Positions 8,892-18,540 of a stretch of 64,000 nt of DNA are shown here, piece after piece. The stretch spans positions 1 through 64,000 of the forward strand of contig NZ_RHWX01000015.1 of NCBI RefSeq assembly GCF_003938605.1. Direction: 5' to 3'. The DNA is from Brevundimonas sp. 357. GTDB taxonomy: Bacteria; Pseudomonadota; Alphaproteobacteria; Caulobacterales; Caulobacteraceae. The position numbers and the translations under genes were made by a program. The notes beneath the pieces were generated by a model. It did not search any database and was not told the origin of the DNA. It was given only the letters and a program-made list of their open reading frames with translations. The stretch's first letter is position 1. Every line of letters begins with the position of its first letter.

Positions 8892-11381
8892 TCAGTGAGG
8901 GGCCTTGAACGCGCGCAGCCGCAGCGCATTGCCCAGGACGAAGACGCTTGAAAGGGCCATGGCGCCTGCGGCGAACACGGGTGAGAGCAGCACGCCGTAG
9001 GCCGGGTAGAGCAGACCCGCCGCGACCGGGATCAAGGCGGTGTTGTAGGCGAAGGCCCAGAACAGGTTCTGCCGGATGTTGCCGATCGTCGCCTTGGACA
9101 GGGCGATGGCGTTCGGCACGCCTTGGAGACTGCCGGACATGAGGACCACGTCGGCCGCTTCGATGGCGATGTCGGTGCCGGTGCCGATGGCGAGGCCCAC
9201 ATCGGCCTCGGCCAGGGCCGGGGCGTCGTTGATGCCGTCGCCGACGAATGCGACCTTGCCGTGTTTGGATCGCAAGCGGCGGACCGCATCGACCTTGCCG
9301 TCCGGCAGAACCTCGGCCACCACCTCATCAATGCCCAGGCGGGCGGCGATGGCTTCGGCCGTGCGGGCGTTATCGCCCGTGATCATCGCCACCTTGAGGC
9401 CAAGCGCGTGCAGAGCCTTGATCGCGGCGGGCGTCGCCGACTTGATCGGATCCGCCACGGCGATGATGGCGGCCAGCCGTCCGTCGATCGCGGCGTAGAG
9501 GGGCGATTTGCCTTCATCTCCCAACCGTTCGGAGACGGCGGCAAAGGCCGTCACATCATGGCCCAGTTCGATCATGTAGCGGTCCGCGCCGATCTCCACG
9601 CGGACGCCTTCGGCCATGGCCTTAACGCCGAAACCTGTGACGGATTCGAAGTCCGTCACCACCGGCAGGGACAGGCCTTCAGCCTTGGCTGCTTCCACGA
9701 TGGCGCTGGCGATCGGATGTTCCGAACGCGTTTCGACGGCGGCGACGAGGCGCAGCACCTGAGCCCGATCGAAGCCGGAGGCGAGTTCCAGATCGGTCAA
9801 CGACGGCTTGCCTTCGGTCAGGGTGCCGGTCTTGTCCAGGGCCACGACCTTGGCGTCTTTCAGGAGTTGCAGCGCCTCGCCCTTACGGAACAGGACGCCC
9901 AGTTCTGCGCCCCGGCCGGTGCCCACCATGATGGAGGTCGGCGTCGCCAGACCCATGGCGCAGGGGCAGGCGATGATCAAAACGGCGACGGCGTTGACCA
10001 GGGCGAAGGTCAGGGCGGGCGAGGGGCCGAACGAGAGCCAGGCGGCGAAAGTCAGCGCCGCGACGACGAAGACCGCCGGCACGAACCACATGGTGACCCG
10101 GTCAACCAGGGCCTGGATCGGCAGCTTGGAGCCCTGCGCCTCCTCGACCATGCGGATGATCTGCGACAGCACAGTGTCGCCGCCAACCGCTGTGGCGCGA
10201 TAGGCGATGGCGCCCTTTTGGTTGACGGTGCCGCCGACGACCTCGCTGCCCGGCGACTTGGAGACCGGGATCGGTTCGCCGGTGATCATCGATTCATCAA
10301 TGTAGCTGGAGCCTTCGATCACCTCGCCGTCGACGGGCAGGCGCTCGCCGGGGCGAACCTCGATGACGTCGCCGGCGGCGACCGAGGCGATCGGCAGATC
10401 AACGGTCTCGCCGTCGCGACGGACGCGCGCGGTCTTGGCCTGAAGGCCGGCCAGGCGCTTGATCGCTTCCGACGTTCGGCCCTTGGCGCGCGCTTCAAGC
10501 AAGCGCCCCAACAGGATCAGGGTGACGATGACGGCGGCGGCCTCGAAATAGACGTTGACCGTTCCAGGGGGCAGGATGCGAGGCGCGAAGGTCGCGACCA
10601 GCGAATAGCCGTAGGCCGCCAGCGAGCCGACCGCCACCAGGGAGTTCATGTCCGGCGTCAAGCGCCAGAGCGCCGGAAGGCCCTTCTTGTAGAAACGTAT
10701 GCCCGGAATGAAGAGGACAAGCGTCGTCAGGATGAACTGGATGTACCAGTTCATCTGCATCCCGATCGTGGATTCGATCAGCCCATGAACGCCGGGGATC
10801 AGGTGGGATCCCATCTCCAGCAGAAAGACCGGCAGGGTGAGCGCCGCAGCAATGGAGAAGTCCCGCGTCAGTTCACGGCGCTCGGCTTCCTTCTTTTCAG
10901 CCCGTTCATCATTTTCGTCTGCGCCGCCGGAGGACGTTTCGATCAGCTTCGCCTCATAACCGGCGTCCTTGACGGCGGCGATCAGGGCGGAAGATTCGGC
11001 GTTCCCCTGGATCGAGGCGCGCTCGGTCGCCAGGTTGACGGCGGCTTTCGTCACGCCAGGAACGGCCGCCAAGGCGCGCTCGATGCGTCCCACGCAGGAG
11101 GCGCAGGTCATGCCTTCGATCGACAGCTCCGTGACGCCGGAGCTGCTGGTGGGAACGGTGTAGCCTGCGCTTTCGACAGCGGCGACCAACCGGCTGCGGT
11201 CGACAGGCGAGTTCGTCGTGATGCTGGCGCGTTCTGTCGCCAGATTGACCGAGACGGTCGTCACGCCGGGGACGGCCTGCAAGGCGCGCTCGATGCGTCC
11301 GACGCAGGAGGCGCAGGTCATGCCCTCGATCGGCAGGGTCGTCGCTCCCACGAGGTCTATTGTTCGAACAGGGGCGTTCAT
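8892..11381 (-). CDS. copA: Copper-exporting P1B-type ATPase CopA
   Basis: An 829-residue pump with two N-terminal heavy-metal-binding domains, each with MTCASC (Cys23/26 and Cys93/96). The membrane part carries the CPC ion-path motif ([12 protein letters not shown], about residue 475), the phosphorylated DKTGTLT (about 516), SEHPIASAI and [10 protein letters not shown]. Eight transmembrane helices and these motifs define the Cu(I)-exporting P1B-1 class, which moves cytosolic Cu(I) to the periplasm using ATP. AAAGGAAG supports the ATG at 11381. A CueR-type promoter lies 39 bases upstream, and a CopZ-like chaperone gene is divergent. Confidence 0.95.
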   Translation of the reverse strand: MNAPVRTIDLVGATTLPIEGMTCASCVGRIERALQAVPGVTTVSVNLATERASITTNSPVDRSRLVAAVESAGYTVPTSSSGVTELSIEGMTCASCVGRIERALAAVPGVTKAAVNLATERASIQGNAESSALIAAVKDAGYEAKLIETSSGGADENDERAEKKEAERRELTRDFSIAAALTLPVFLLEMGSHLIPGVHGLIESTIGMQMNWYIQFILTTLVLFIPGIRFYKKGLPALWRLTPDMNSLVAVGSLAAYGYSLVATFAPRILPPGTVNVYFEAAAVIVTLILLGRLLEARAKGRTSEAIKRLAGLQAKTARVRRDGETVDLPIASVAAGDVIEVRPGERLPVDGEVIEGSSYIDESMITGEPIPVSKSPGSEVVGGTVNQKGAIAYRATAVGGDTVLSQIIRMVEEAQGSKLPIQALVDRVTMWFVPAVFVVAALTFAAWLSFGPSPALTFALVNAVAVLIIACPCAMGLATPTSIMVGTGRGAELGVLFRKGEALQLLKDAKVVALDKTGTLTEGKPSLTDLELASGFDRAQVLRLVAAVETRSEHPIASAIVEAAKAEGLSLPVVTDFESVTGFGVKAMAEGVRVEIGADRYMIELGHDVTAFAAVSERLGDEGKSPLYAAIDGRLAAIIAVADPIKSATPAAIKALHALGLKVAMITGDNARTAEAIAARLGIDEVVAEVLPDGKVDAVRRLRSKHGKVAFVGDGINDAPALAEADVGLAIGTGTDIAIEAADVVLMSGSLQGVPNAIALSKATIGNIRQNLFWAFAYNTALIPVAAGLLYPAYGVLLSPVFAAGAMALSSVFVLGNALRLRAFKAPH

Positions 11382-11419
11382 GGCCGCTTCCTTTCTCGTT
11401 TCGAGTTCAAGTTGCGGTC

Positions 11420-11450
11420 AGGCTGAGGCTTCCAGCCATGGGAAGGTCAA
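11420..11450 (-). promoter_or_regulatory. copA promoter with CueR box
   Basis: Read on the minus strand: TTGACC (11450-11445), a 19-base spacer TTCCCATGGCTGGAAGCCT, then CAGCCT (11425-11420). The spacer keeps the TTCC...GGAAG half-sites of the E. coli copA promoter, and the 19-bp spacing is the hallmark of MerR/CueR activation. It ends 38 bases before the copA ATG. Confidence 0.75.
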
Positions 11451-11475
11451 TGTTGTTTTTCTCCGCCGGGGTCTG

Positions 11476-11506
11476 TTGACCCTGCCAGGGTTGGAGACCC
11501 CACTTC
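11476..11506 (+). promoter_or_regulatory. Candidate CueR-type promoter of the copper chaperone gene
   Basis: TTGACC (11476-11481), a 19-base spacer containing TTGGAG, then CACTTC (11501-11506), 34 bases before the chaperone ATG. The spacing fits a MerR-family promoter, but the dyad is weaker than that of copA on the opposite strand. Confidence 0.5.
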
Positions 11507-11540
11507 GGAGGACATGAGACCCAAACCAAGGAGGAATCTC

Positions 11541-11735
11541 ATGGAACTCAAAATCGAGAGCATGACTTGCGGCGGTTGCGCCAAGTCGGTGACGCGGGCC
11601 ATTCATTCGGTCGATCCGCAGGCCGATGTCGCGGCGGATTCGGTGGCTCGCACCGTCAAGATCCAGACGACGGCGGCGGTTGACGCCATTCAGAACGTGC
11701 TTGAGGAAGCGGGCTATCCGGCGACCGTGATCTAG
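11541..11735 (+). CDS. copZ: Heavy-metal-associated domain copper chaperone, CopZ-like
   Basis: A 64-residue single HMA domain with the metal site MTCGGCAKSV near the N-terminus and the usual beta-alpha-beta-beta-alpha-beta pattern ending EEAGYPATVI. Such proteins carry Cu(I) in the cytosol and pass it to CopA. The ATG at 11541 follows AAGGAGGAA. It is divergent from copA with a shared 160-bp control region holding two back-to-back TTGACC promoters. The metal is inferred from context; the domain alone does not prove copper. Confidence 0.85.
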   Translation: MELKIESMTCGGCAKSVTRAIHSVDPQADVAADSVARTVKIQTTAAVDAIQNVLEEAGYPATVI

Positions 11736-11768
11736 GTCGGCACAAGTCATTCCGCGTAAACTGACATC

Positions 11769-11799
11769 GCCGGGCTGCCGCTTTTGCAGCCCGGCTTTT
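11769..11799 (+). terminator. Rho-independent terminator after copZ
   Basis: GCCGGGCTGC (11769-11778) pairs perfectly with GCAGCCCGGC (11786-11795), followed by TTTT (11796-11799). Confidence 0.85.
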
Positions 11800-11829
11800 C
11801 GCATCAACGCGCGGGGTTTCAGCCCAGGC

Positions 11830-12846
11830 TCATTCGGCCACGACCGATTGGCTGGGGGTGAAGAAGGCATCGGCGTGCATGTCGTCGCGGTGCAGGCCGG
11901 CGGCGAAGGCGGCCGCCATCGCGGCGTCGACCATGGACGGCGGACCCGCGACATAGGCCGTCCATCCCTTGAGGTCGGACAGGTCTTGCGCCACCGCCTG
12001 GGTCACCAGGCCAGAGCGATAGGCCGCCGCTGGACTGTCGGACAGCACGGGCGTGAAGGCGAGGCTCGGGCGGCTCCGTGCGAGAGTCTGGAAATGTTCG
12101 ATCCGATAGAGGTCGCGCTCGGCGCGGGCGCCGAAGTAGACGTGAATCGGCTGCTTCATTCCCTGGGCGAGAGCCGTTTCCACGATCGACTGGATCGGCG
12201 CTAGGCCAGACCCGCCGGCGATGCACAGGATGGGCCCTGGATGGTGTTGGCGCAGGAAGGAGGAACCCAGCGGCAGGTCCAAACGGGCCTTGTCGCCGAC
12301 CCTCAAGGCTTCGTGAACATGGCCTGAGGTCATGCCTCCCGGCACGCGCCGGATATGAAACTCCAAACTGTCCTGCCCTGGCGTATTGGCCATTGAGTAG
12401 CTGCGGCCGGGCGCGCCCTCGAAGCGGACGTGAGCGTATTGTCCGGCTTCGAAGAACAGCGGCCCTCTCGCGTCGAGCGAGATTCGAATCCGCTTGATGT
12501 CGTGGGTCAGGTCGTTCAGTTCGGTGACGGTTCCGCTTACGTCGTACGCAGGCTCTACGGCGGCGGCGTCGCCCAGCCAGGCCACGGCCGCTTCGGTGCG
12601 GGGCAGGGCCCGGCAGGCCAGGATCAACCCATCGGCTTTTTCGTCATCGGACAGGGCGAACCGGGTGTGAGGAAGCAATTCGACATCGCCTTCGATCAGC
12701 CGCGACTTGCAGGCTCCGCAGCGGCCCGACCGGCACCCGTGAGGGTAGGCGACGCCCGCAGCGATCGCAGCCTCCAGAAGGGTCTGACCTTCCGTAACCT
12801 CCACCGTCGTCCTGGCCTGGCGGATATGAACGCGCATGACGCTCAT
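11830..12846 (-). CDS. [2Fe-2S] ferredoxin-NAD(P)H flavin reductase
   Basis: A 338-residue electron-transfer protein. The N-terminal plant-type ferredoxin domain has the cluster ligands in HGCRSGRCGACK and ILACRA. An FAD-binding barrel follows, with RSYSMANTPG, and then an NAD(P)H domain with LCIAGGSGLAPIQSIV. This is the layout of oxygenase reductases such as phenol hydroxylase P5 and CDP-4-dehydro-6-deoxyglucose reductase. The start overlaps the stop of the glutaredoxin gene (ATGA). No oxygenase is nearby, so its partner is unknown. Linkage to a glutaredoxin under a MerR-type promoter suggests a redox or metal stress role by inference. Confidence 0.85.
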   Translation of the reverse strand: MSVMRVHIRQARTTVEVTEGQTLLEAAIAAGVAYPHGCRSGRCGACKSRLIEGDVELLPHTRFALSDDEKADGLILACRALPRTEAAVAWLGDAAAVEPAYDVSGTVTELNDLTHDIKRIRISLDARGPLFFEAGQYAHVRFEGAPGRSYSMANTPGQDSLEFHIRRVPGGMTSGHVHEALRVGDKARLDLPLGSSFLRQHHPGPILCIAGGSGLAPIQSIVETALAQGMKQPIHVYFGARAERDLYRIEHFQTLARSRPSLAFTPVLSDSPAAAYRSGLVTQAVAQDLSDLKGWTAYVAGPPSMVDAAMAAAFAAGLHRDDMHADAFFTPSQSVVAE

Positions 12847-13115
12847 CCGTCTTGTCGGACTTGCGTGAGTCCGAGCGCCTGCATCAGGCCCGGCTTCTGG
12901 CTTTGGAACGTTCCGTAGAAGATCGCGTCGCCGACGATGGTGATCGGCGCCACCCGCACTCCTGTTCGCGCCTTGGCCTCATCGGCGATCCGCGGGTCGG
13001 TCAGATCACGCTCTTCGTATTCGACGCCCTGTTCTGCAAGCCACCGTTTGAGGGCGTGGCAGTCCGGGCAGGTGGGGGTGGTGTAAATCAAAACGGGGGT
13101 GCTGGCGGTCATCAT
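12843..13115 (-). CDS. Glutaredoxin-like protein
   Basis: A 90-residue thioredoxin-fold protein with the active site TTPTCPDCHALKRWL (C-P-D-C) and the cis-Pro/substrate-binding segment VRVAPITIVGD. It resembles NrdH/GrxC-type glutaredoxins. The C-terminal part (IFYGTFQSQKPGLMQAL) is typical of short glutaredoxins found next to ferredoxin reductases. The start has two consecutive ATG codons (13115 and 13112) after GAAGG. It is the first gene of a two-gene operon with the [2Fe-2S] reductase and has its own TTGACC promoter. Confidence 0.82.
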   Translation of the reverse strand: MMTASTPVLIYTTPTCPDCHALKRWLAEQGVEYEERDLTDPRIADEAKARTGVRVAPITIVGDAIFYGTFQSQKPGLMQALGLTQVRQDG

Positions 13116-13141
13116 CAAGCCTTCGAGGTGTCGGTAGGTCC

Positions 13142-13172
13142 AGCGTGCGACTTCCAGCGCTGACAAGGTCAA
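13142..13172 (-). promoter_or_regulatory. CueR-like promoter of the glutaredoxin/reductase operon
   Basis: On the minus strand: TTGACC (13172-13167), a 19-base spacer TTGTCAGCGCTGGAAGTCG, then CACGCT (13147-13142), 26 bases before the glutaredoxin ATG. The GCTGGAAG half-site and spacing are shared with the copA promoter, so copper control by CueR is likely. Control by the divergent MerR-TipAS protein is the alternative. Confidence 0.6.
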
Positions 13173-13283
13173 GCCGCGAAGATCGTGGGGGGCTTCCACC
13201 GATCGAGGCGCCGGAGGATTGCGTGAACTATCCTCTGCTTCAGGATTCGGATCGTGCGGACTGGCGTCTTTGGCTGAAAGCCC

Positions 13284-14066
13284 GTGTCGGTGCGCGCCCT
13301 GCACCACTATGACGCGATCGGTCTGCTGAAACCCGCCTTCATCGGGGCGAACGGCTATCGCTACTACAGCGAAGACGAGCTTCTGCGATTGCAGCAGATC
13401 CTCATTCATCGCGAGCTGGGAATCCCGTCGGCTGTGGTGGGGGCCATTCTGGATGCGTCTGGTTTTGATAGTCTGGAAGCTTTGCGGAAGCAGACAAACA
13501 GGCTGCAAGAACAGGCCGCGCGCTATGCCGAAATGGTGAGAACGATCGACCGCACGATCTCTCGACTCAAAGGAGAACGCGCCATGAAGGACGCGAATCT
13601 GTATGCGGGATTTGTTTCGCCCGAAAAGCAGGCTGAGTATGAGGCTTGGCTGACGGACAAGTACGGGCCCGAAACCGAGGCGCTGATCGCCCATAGCCGC
13701 AAGCGGGCCAAGGACATGACCCGCGACGAGCGCGAAGCCCATATGCGGGAACTGGCCGCAATCGAAGAAGGCTTGGCGGACGCCCTGCGACGCGGCGCGT
13801 CGCCCCAGGCTCCGTCGCTGGACCCCTGGATAGGGCGTCACCATGCTTGGGTCGCTTCAAGTTGGGGGCGAGCGCTTTCGCCCGGCATGTACGCCGCGCT
13901 GGCCGACAACTATGAGCACCCGGACTTCAAGCTGAGATACGAAGCCGTAGAGCCAGGCTTTGCGGATTATATATGCACTGCGATGCGAAGCTGGGCTGAA
14001 CGCGAGCATGTCTTGGCGCGTCGCGGCTATCGGACGCGGCGACGACCTCATCCAGGTCATGGATGA
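13284..14066 (+). pseudogene. MerR-TipAS regulator lacking the start of its HTH
   Basis: The 260 residues begin with VSVRALHHYDAIGLLKP, which is the second half of a MerR helix-turn-helix. MerR proteins normally have about 14-16 residues before this (first beta strand and helix). An in-frame TGA at 13275 blocks extension, and no frame upstream supplies the missing motif. The rest is intact: MerR wing and dimer helix to about residue 95, then a TipAS-type ligand-binding domain (DANLYAGFVSPEKQAEYE, MYAALADNYEHPDFKLRYEAVEPGF). At the 3' end, from about 14008, frame +1 also reads as plausible protein to a TGA at 14099, which hints at a second frameshift. It may be a decaying gene, or may work as a truncated protein. 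Confidence 0.6.
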
Positions 14067-14174
14067 ACTGGCCGACGGCTATGGCGGGCTCGAGCCGTGA
14101 CCTGCTTTCCTGATCGCTGGCGATATGGCGGTGTTCCGCTGTGGCGTCTCAGAAGTCGGAGCGTCAGGTGGGGG

Positions 14175-16556
14175 TTAGTCGTCGCGGAGGGCGTTCACCG
14201 GTCGAGCCACGGACAATCGCCAGATTTCGGTGACCGCTGCAAGGACTGAGACAAGGCTCAGGACGGCCGTCGCCGCCAGAATCGATGGCGGCGCGAAACT
14301 GACTTTGTCGGGATAGGCGGACAGCCACCATTGCGTGCCGATGACGCCTGCAGCCGCTCCAAGGATAAACCCTGCGCCGACGGGCATGAGGATGCGGCGC
14401 GCGAGTAACCGGCCAATGTCCGAGGTCTGAGCGCCGAATGCGCGCCGCACAGCCGCTTCCTTGCGCATCTGCCTCGCCCGATCGAGGGTCATGGCCAGCA
14501 CGCCTACCGCCGCTGTCGCGGTGAGCACGGCGGCGAAGGCTAGGATCAGCCCCCGGAGTCGAATGAGATCGGCGAAGGCGATACTGACCTGATCGCGCAG
14601 GGAGATGCGGTCCACGGGGGCGCTTGGGAAGGCTGTGGAGATGATGGGGTCCAAGACTTGAACAGCCTCCGTCGGCGCGATCAGAAAACCTGCAGGCCCC
14701 CCGTCGTGCACAAAGGCGACCGCGGCGTTTCCGCCTCGAATGCGCCCCATGGGCAGGTCGGCCACAACCGCCGACACGCTCCAGGTGACGCCAGGGCGGT
14801 CGGTGGACAAAAGGGCGCCGATCGCATCTGAGGGCGCCTGGAAACCGAGGCGTCGCGCCGTGGTTTCGCTGATGGCCGCAGATTGGTTGCGTGCGTCCCG
14901 GCCGGCTTGGGCGTCTTCCAGGTTTTTCGGGGGAGCGCCGGCGATCAGCGAGGCTCCCAGCATTTCCAGAGAATTGGGAAGCCAACTGGCGGTGGCGATT
15001 TCGACCGACCGGCCATCCATAATGACGATCCGCTGCGATACTGCTCCTTCCGTCGGCAGAACGCCGGCGAAGGCTACGTGTGATGCGCCCAAGACGGCGC
15101 GGGACTGAGCGAGCAGAGAGTTTCGACGAGGGTCTTCGGCTGCAAGCGTTTCGGGAAGCCGATAGGCGCTGAGACCGTCGGGAGTGAAACCGAGTGTGGC
15201 GCTTGCAAGATGAGCCAGTTGCAAGCTGACGGCGACCGCGAAGATCAGCGTGGCCGCGCTACCGGCGATCTGGGTCGCGACGAGAGAGGAGCGGATCCAT
15301 TTCATTCCGGGCAGACTGACGTCGCGTGCGCCCAGAACTTCGCGGGGCCGCATGCGTGTCGTGATCCAGGCGGCGTATCCGCCTGCGATCAGCCCGGATC
15401 CGCAGCCCGCCGCCAGCACCGCCGCCAGCGTTGTCAGGTCGGGCCAGCGCGGCAAAGGACGATTGATCAGGGTTCCGAAGGCGTCGGAAAGCAGAAAGGC
15501 GGCCGCCAGACCGATCAGGCCTGCGGCCAAACCCGAGATCACGGCCTGTCCGATGACGCCCCTGGCGATGTGGGACCGACCCGCTCCGAATGCGCGGCGT
15601 ACGGCGATGGCCGGGGCGCCAACCAGGGTTTGCGACAGGTTGAGGCTGGCTGCATTGAGGCTGGCGACCAGTACGATCACCAGGGCGACGGCGACCAGCA
15701 GGAAGAGTGATCCTTGGTCCAGCCGCGAGCCGTCGGGATTGGCGCCCAGGGCGACCGCCTGTTCAAGATCCCGAAGGGGTACAAGGTGATGCGACACCTG
15801 CAGGCCGACGCCGCCGGCGCCAGGGTTGGCGGCGACGAAGCGGCCGATGGCGGCCGTGGCGTGGCGATTGGCGATGGCGGCGATCCGTGGAATCTGATCG
15901 GGGTCGCTCGCCCGGACGAAAGTCGTCGCCCCGCCGATCGAAAAGGTCAGGCCGGCAGTGACGGCGTCGGACAACCGCAGGGAGCTGGCCGCTCCCCTGC
16001 TCGAGATGAAAGCGCGATCACTCGAGAAGCTGGAGTTGCGGTCGAGATCGTCAATGACGGCGACGACCGAATAGCCCTGGCTGCCGATCATCACTGTCTG
16101 GCCTGGGTGATCGGCGCCAAACAGCTCTCTCGCGAGGCTGCGGGTTATGATCAGCCCATCCGGGCGGGCGAGGGCGCGCTGGAACGCGGAGGCGTCTTCG
16201 CCCAGATTAAAGACATCGACGATGCTCGGATCTGCTTCGGTGATGGCGACCCAGTAGGTCTTCCCGTCGATTTCGATCGGACGTGGGTCGTTGTCGCGAG
16301 CAACCCGAGCGACCGCCAGGCGCTGTTCGCTCGCGGTCAGGGCAGGGGCCAGGTCTGAAAGCCCGGAGGCCATGGCGACGGCGTCCTGACCGCTTCGACC
16401 GACACGGGTGTAAATCTGATACACTTCGTTCGCGGGGTCGAAACTTGCGTTGTATCGACGCTCGTGCTGGACGGCGGCGGCCACAAGGCTGAAGGCGGTG
16501 AAGGCTACGGCCAGGGCCGCGAGTGTAAGCAGGCGAAGCGGCGAGGGGCTTCTCAT
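14175..16556 (-). CDS. FtsX/MacB-type ABC transporter permease
   Basis: A 793-residue permease with two FtsX-like halves. TM1 is near the N-terminus and is followed by a large periplasmic MacB_PCD-like domain. A cluster of three helices lies at about 295-400, then a second TM and periplasmic domain, and a last three-helix cluster near the C-terminus. Both halves keep the coupling-helix phrase RRAFGA (AIAVRRAFGAGRSHI and EAAVRRAFGAQTSDI). Such permeases do not carry substrates through the membrane but transmit ATPase movement to the periplasm. It is the last gene of the peptide operon, 2 bases after the ATPase. Its partner genes make it part of a MacAB-like complex. Confidence 0.87.
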   Translation of the reverse strand: MRSPSPLRLLTLAALAVAFTAFSLVAAAVQHERRYNASFDPANEVYQIYTRVGRSGQDAVAMASGLSDLAPALTASEQRLAVARVARDNDPRPIEIDGKTYWVAITEADPSIVDVFNLGEDASAFQRALARPDGLIITRSLARELFGADHPGQTVMIGSQGYSVVAVIDDLDRNSSFSSDRAFISSRGAASSLRLSDAVTAGLTFSIGGATTFVRASDPDQIPRIAAIANRHATAAIGRFVAANPGAGGVGLQVSHHLVPLRDLEQAVALGANPDGSRLDQGSLFLLVAVALVIVLVASLNAASLNLSQTLVGAPAIAVRRAFGAGRSHIARGVIGQAVISGLAAGLIGLAAAFLLSDAFGTLINRPLPRWPDLTTLAAVLAAGCGSGLIAGGYAAWITTRMRPREVLGARDVSLPGMKWIRSSLVATQIAGSAATLIFAVAVSLQLAHLASATLGFTPDGLSAYRLPETLAAEDPRRNSLLAQSRAVLGASHVAFAGVLPTEGAVSQRIVIMDGRSVEIATASWLPNSLEMLGASLIAGAPPKNLEDAQAGRDARNQSAAISETTARRLGFQAPSDAIGALLSTDRPGVTWSVSAVVADLPMGRIRGGNAAVAFVHDGGPAGFLIAPTEAVQVLDPIISTAFPSAPVDRISLRDQVSIAFADLIRLRGLILAFAAVLTATAAVGVLAMTLDRARQMRKEAAVRRAFGAQTSDIGRLLARRILMPVGAGFILGAAAGVIGTQWWLSAYPDKVSFAPPSILAATAVLSLVSVLAAVTEIWRLSVARPVNALRDD

Positions 16557-16558
16557 TT

Positions 16559-17245
16559 CTAGGGACGCCTATCCAGGCCGATGACCTGACCGTCTTTCAT
16601 GCTGATGCGCCGCTGAGCCCGCTCGGCCAGCTCTGGGGCGTGAGTGACGATCACTACACCGGCCCCGGTGTCGGTGAGTTGCTCGAGCAACTCCATGATG
16701 GCGAGGCTGTTCTGACTGTCGAGATTGCCGGTCGGTTCATCTGCCACAATCAGTTTCGGTTTGGGCGCGAGGGCGCGGGCGATAGCGACGCGCTGCTGTT
16801 GGCCGCCCGATAGCTGAGAGGGGTGGTGAGACAAGCGACCGCCGAGGCCGACTTGCTCGAGCAGGTCTGTCGCGCGTGAGCGTCGGTCGCCCGCTGATCG
16901 GTCCACATAGTGGAGCGGCATTTCGACGTTCTGGAGAATGGTGAGGTCTTCGATTAGGTTGAAGGCTTGGAATATGAAGCCGATGTTGCCGCGTCGCAGT
17001 CGAGTCAACTGGGCTTCGTCATGATGGGTGAAGGTCGAGCCGAACGCTGTGACCGTGCCGCTGTCGGGGAAGTCCAGCAGTCCCAGCAGGTTCATGAGGG
17101 TCGATTTTCCACAGCCGGAAGGGCCAGACACGGAAACGAACTCGCCAGCCGAAATGCTGAAGTCGACATCGCGAAGCGCATGGGTGCGAATGTCGGTAGA
17201 TGTATAGGTCTTCGAGACCTTTTCGAAACGGATCAATTCGCTCAT
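16559..17245 (-). CDS. ABC transporter ATPase, LolD/MacB type
   Basis: A 228-residue nucleotide-binding protein: Walker [11 protein letters not shown]-loop in [13 protein letters not shown], signature [15 protein letters not shown], Walker [14 protein letters not shown] and H-switch [10 protein letters not shown]. The sequence [18 protein letters not shown] is typical of the LolD/MacB/FtsE group that pairs with FtsX-type permeases. The start overlaps the adaptor stop (ATGA) and the stop is 2 bases from the permease gene, so all three are expressed together. Confidence 0.92.
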   Translation of the reverse strand: MSELIRFEKVSKTYTSTDIRTHALRDVDFSISAGEFVSVSGPSGCGKSTLMNLLGLLDFPDSGTVTAFGSTFTHHDEAQLTRLRRGNIGFIFQAFNLIEDLTILQNVEMPLHYVDRSAGDRRSRATDLLEQVGLGGRLSHHPSQLSGGQQQRVAIARALAPKPKLIVADEPTGNLDSQNSLAIMELLEQLTDTGAGVVIVTHAPELAERAQRRISMKDGQVIGLDRRP

Positions 17246-18540
17246 GGCGTTTCTCCCGTCAGGTCAATGACCTTGGCGTCGCCGAAGTCGCGGTAGCTAG
17301 ATATGATGACCCGCTCGCCGGTCTTCAGGCCGGAGATGACGGCCACGCGGTCGGGCGCGCGGATGCCTGTGCGAATGTTGCGACGTCGGGCGGTGCGCCC
17401 ATCGGCGTCGATGACAAATATCCATGAACCCGACGTCTGCTCGAGGAAGGGCCCGGCCGGTATGCTGGGAAAGGCGCCGGACGCCGCGAGATCAATGCGT
17501 CCTTGCAGGGATTGGCCAGGGTTCAGCTGGACGTTCTCGCGTAGCGCCAGTTCGACACGAAAGCCGCCGTCTCGAATGTCCGGCGAGACATGGGCCACCT
17601 CAAGAGGCACGGCCCGACCGCTGATCTCGATCGATCCTGGTTGACCTTTGCGAACTCGTGAAACGTAGAAGGCGTCGAGCTGGGCTACGATGAGAACTCC
17701 TTTGCCCGGATCGACCTGGGCGAGCGGATCGCCCGCCGAGACGGCTTCGCCAGTCTGGAGGTCCAGGCCGAGCACGCGTCCGGCGACGGGCGCGCGCACA
17801 ACGAAGCCGTCCAGTTGCCCAAGGGTCGCCGCCTGATTTTCCCGTAGCTGGGCGAGATAGGCGCTGGCGGCCGATTCCTGGCTGCGTCGCGAGGGGCCGT
17901 TGCGCTCCATTACCGCGCGCAGCTCCTCGGCTACCCGTGTGCGGAACTGCAATTGCTCTCGCTGGGGCGCGACGTAGGCCTCGTTGACCAGATCACGCTC
18001 CAGCAGGACTTCCTGACGTCTCAGCCGTTCCGCAGCCTCGTCACGCAGGTGGGCGGCTTCGAGATAGGCGCGCCGATCCTGGTTCCCGGCATCTGACAGG
18101 CCGGTCTGCGCCGTGGAGGTCGTGAACATCTCCGCCTGTATCCGCGCCAATCGGTCGCTGATGGCCAGCTCACGTTCCGGATTGGACAGGGTAACGATCG
18201 GGGCGCCCGCTTGGACCGTATCGCCGGATCGGAGGTGGATTGTGGCGATGCGACCGGTCTCTGGGGCTGTGAGTTGAACCAAATCCATGGGCACGACGCG
18301 GCCGACGAAAGCGGCCGCCTCGGTGATCTGGCGGGTTTCAACCTCGGCTGTGCGCACGCTGGCGGCGGATACGGAGAGATCGCCGGCGCGCTGGAGGGAC
18401 AGATAGACAAGCGCCGCTAGCAGGACAGCGCTGGGAACGGCGAAGATGGATAAACGCCGCCAGCGTCGCCAACGCTTCTCACGCCCTGAGAGGGGCTCAT
18501 CCATCCCGGAGATTGGCGAGGTGGGAAAGGGTAGACTCAT
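17242..18540 (-). CDS. MacA/HlyD-like periplasmic adaptor
   Basis: A 432-residue adaptor with a basic N-terminus (REKRWRRWRRL) and one membrane anchor (about residues 31-50). It has a lipoyl-like half (GRIATIHLRSGDTVQAGAPIVTLSNPE), a long coiled-coil hairpin (about 105-220), the return half (GFVVRAPVAGRVLGLDLQTGEAVSAGDPLAQV) and a beta-barrel with the ending GLKTGERVIISSYRDFGDA. I start it at the ATG at 18540 because this overlaps the metallopeptidase stop (ATGA); another ATG lies at 18558. It would bridge the FtsX permease to an outer-membrane channel. None is encoded in the cluster, so a TolC encoded elsewhere is presumably shared. Confidence 0.87.
   Translation of the reverse strand: MSLPFPTSPISGMDEPLSGREKRWRRWRRLSIFAVPSAVLLAALVYLSLQRAGDLSVSAASVRTAEVETRQITEAAAFVGRVVPMDLVQLTAPETGRIATIHLRSGDTVQAGAPIVTLSNPERELAISDRLARIQAEMFTTSTAQTGLSDAGNQDRRAYLEAAHLRDEAAERLRRQEVLLERDLVNEAYVAPQREQLQFRTRVAEELRAVMERNGPSRRSQESAASAYLAQLRENQAATLGQLDGFVVRAPVAGRVLGLDLQTGEAVSAGDPLAQVDPGKGVLIVAQLDAFYVSRVRKGQPGSIEISGRAVPLEVAHVSPDIRDGGFRVELALRENVQLNPGQSLQGRIDLAASGAFPSIPAGPFLEQTSGSWIFVIDADGRTARRRNIRTGIRAPDRVAVISGLKTGERVIISSYRDFGDAKVIDLTGETP

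Noticed and set aside
9123..11426. Long plus-strand open frame of 767 codons
   Set aside because: It is the antisense shadow of copA; the product is a low-complexity Gly/Asp/Arg/Gln sequence and copA motifs on the other strand are complete.
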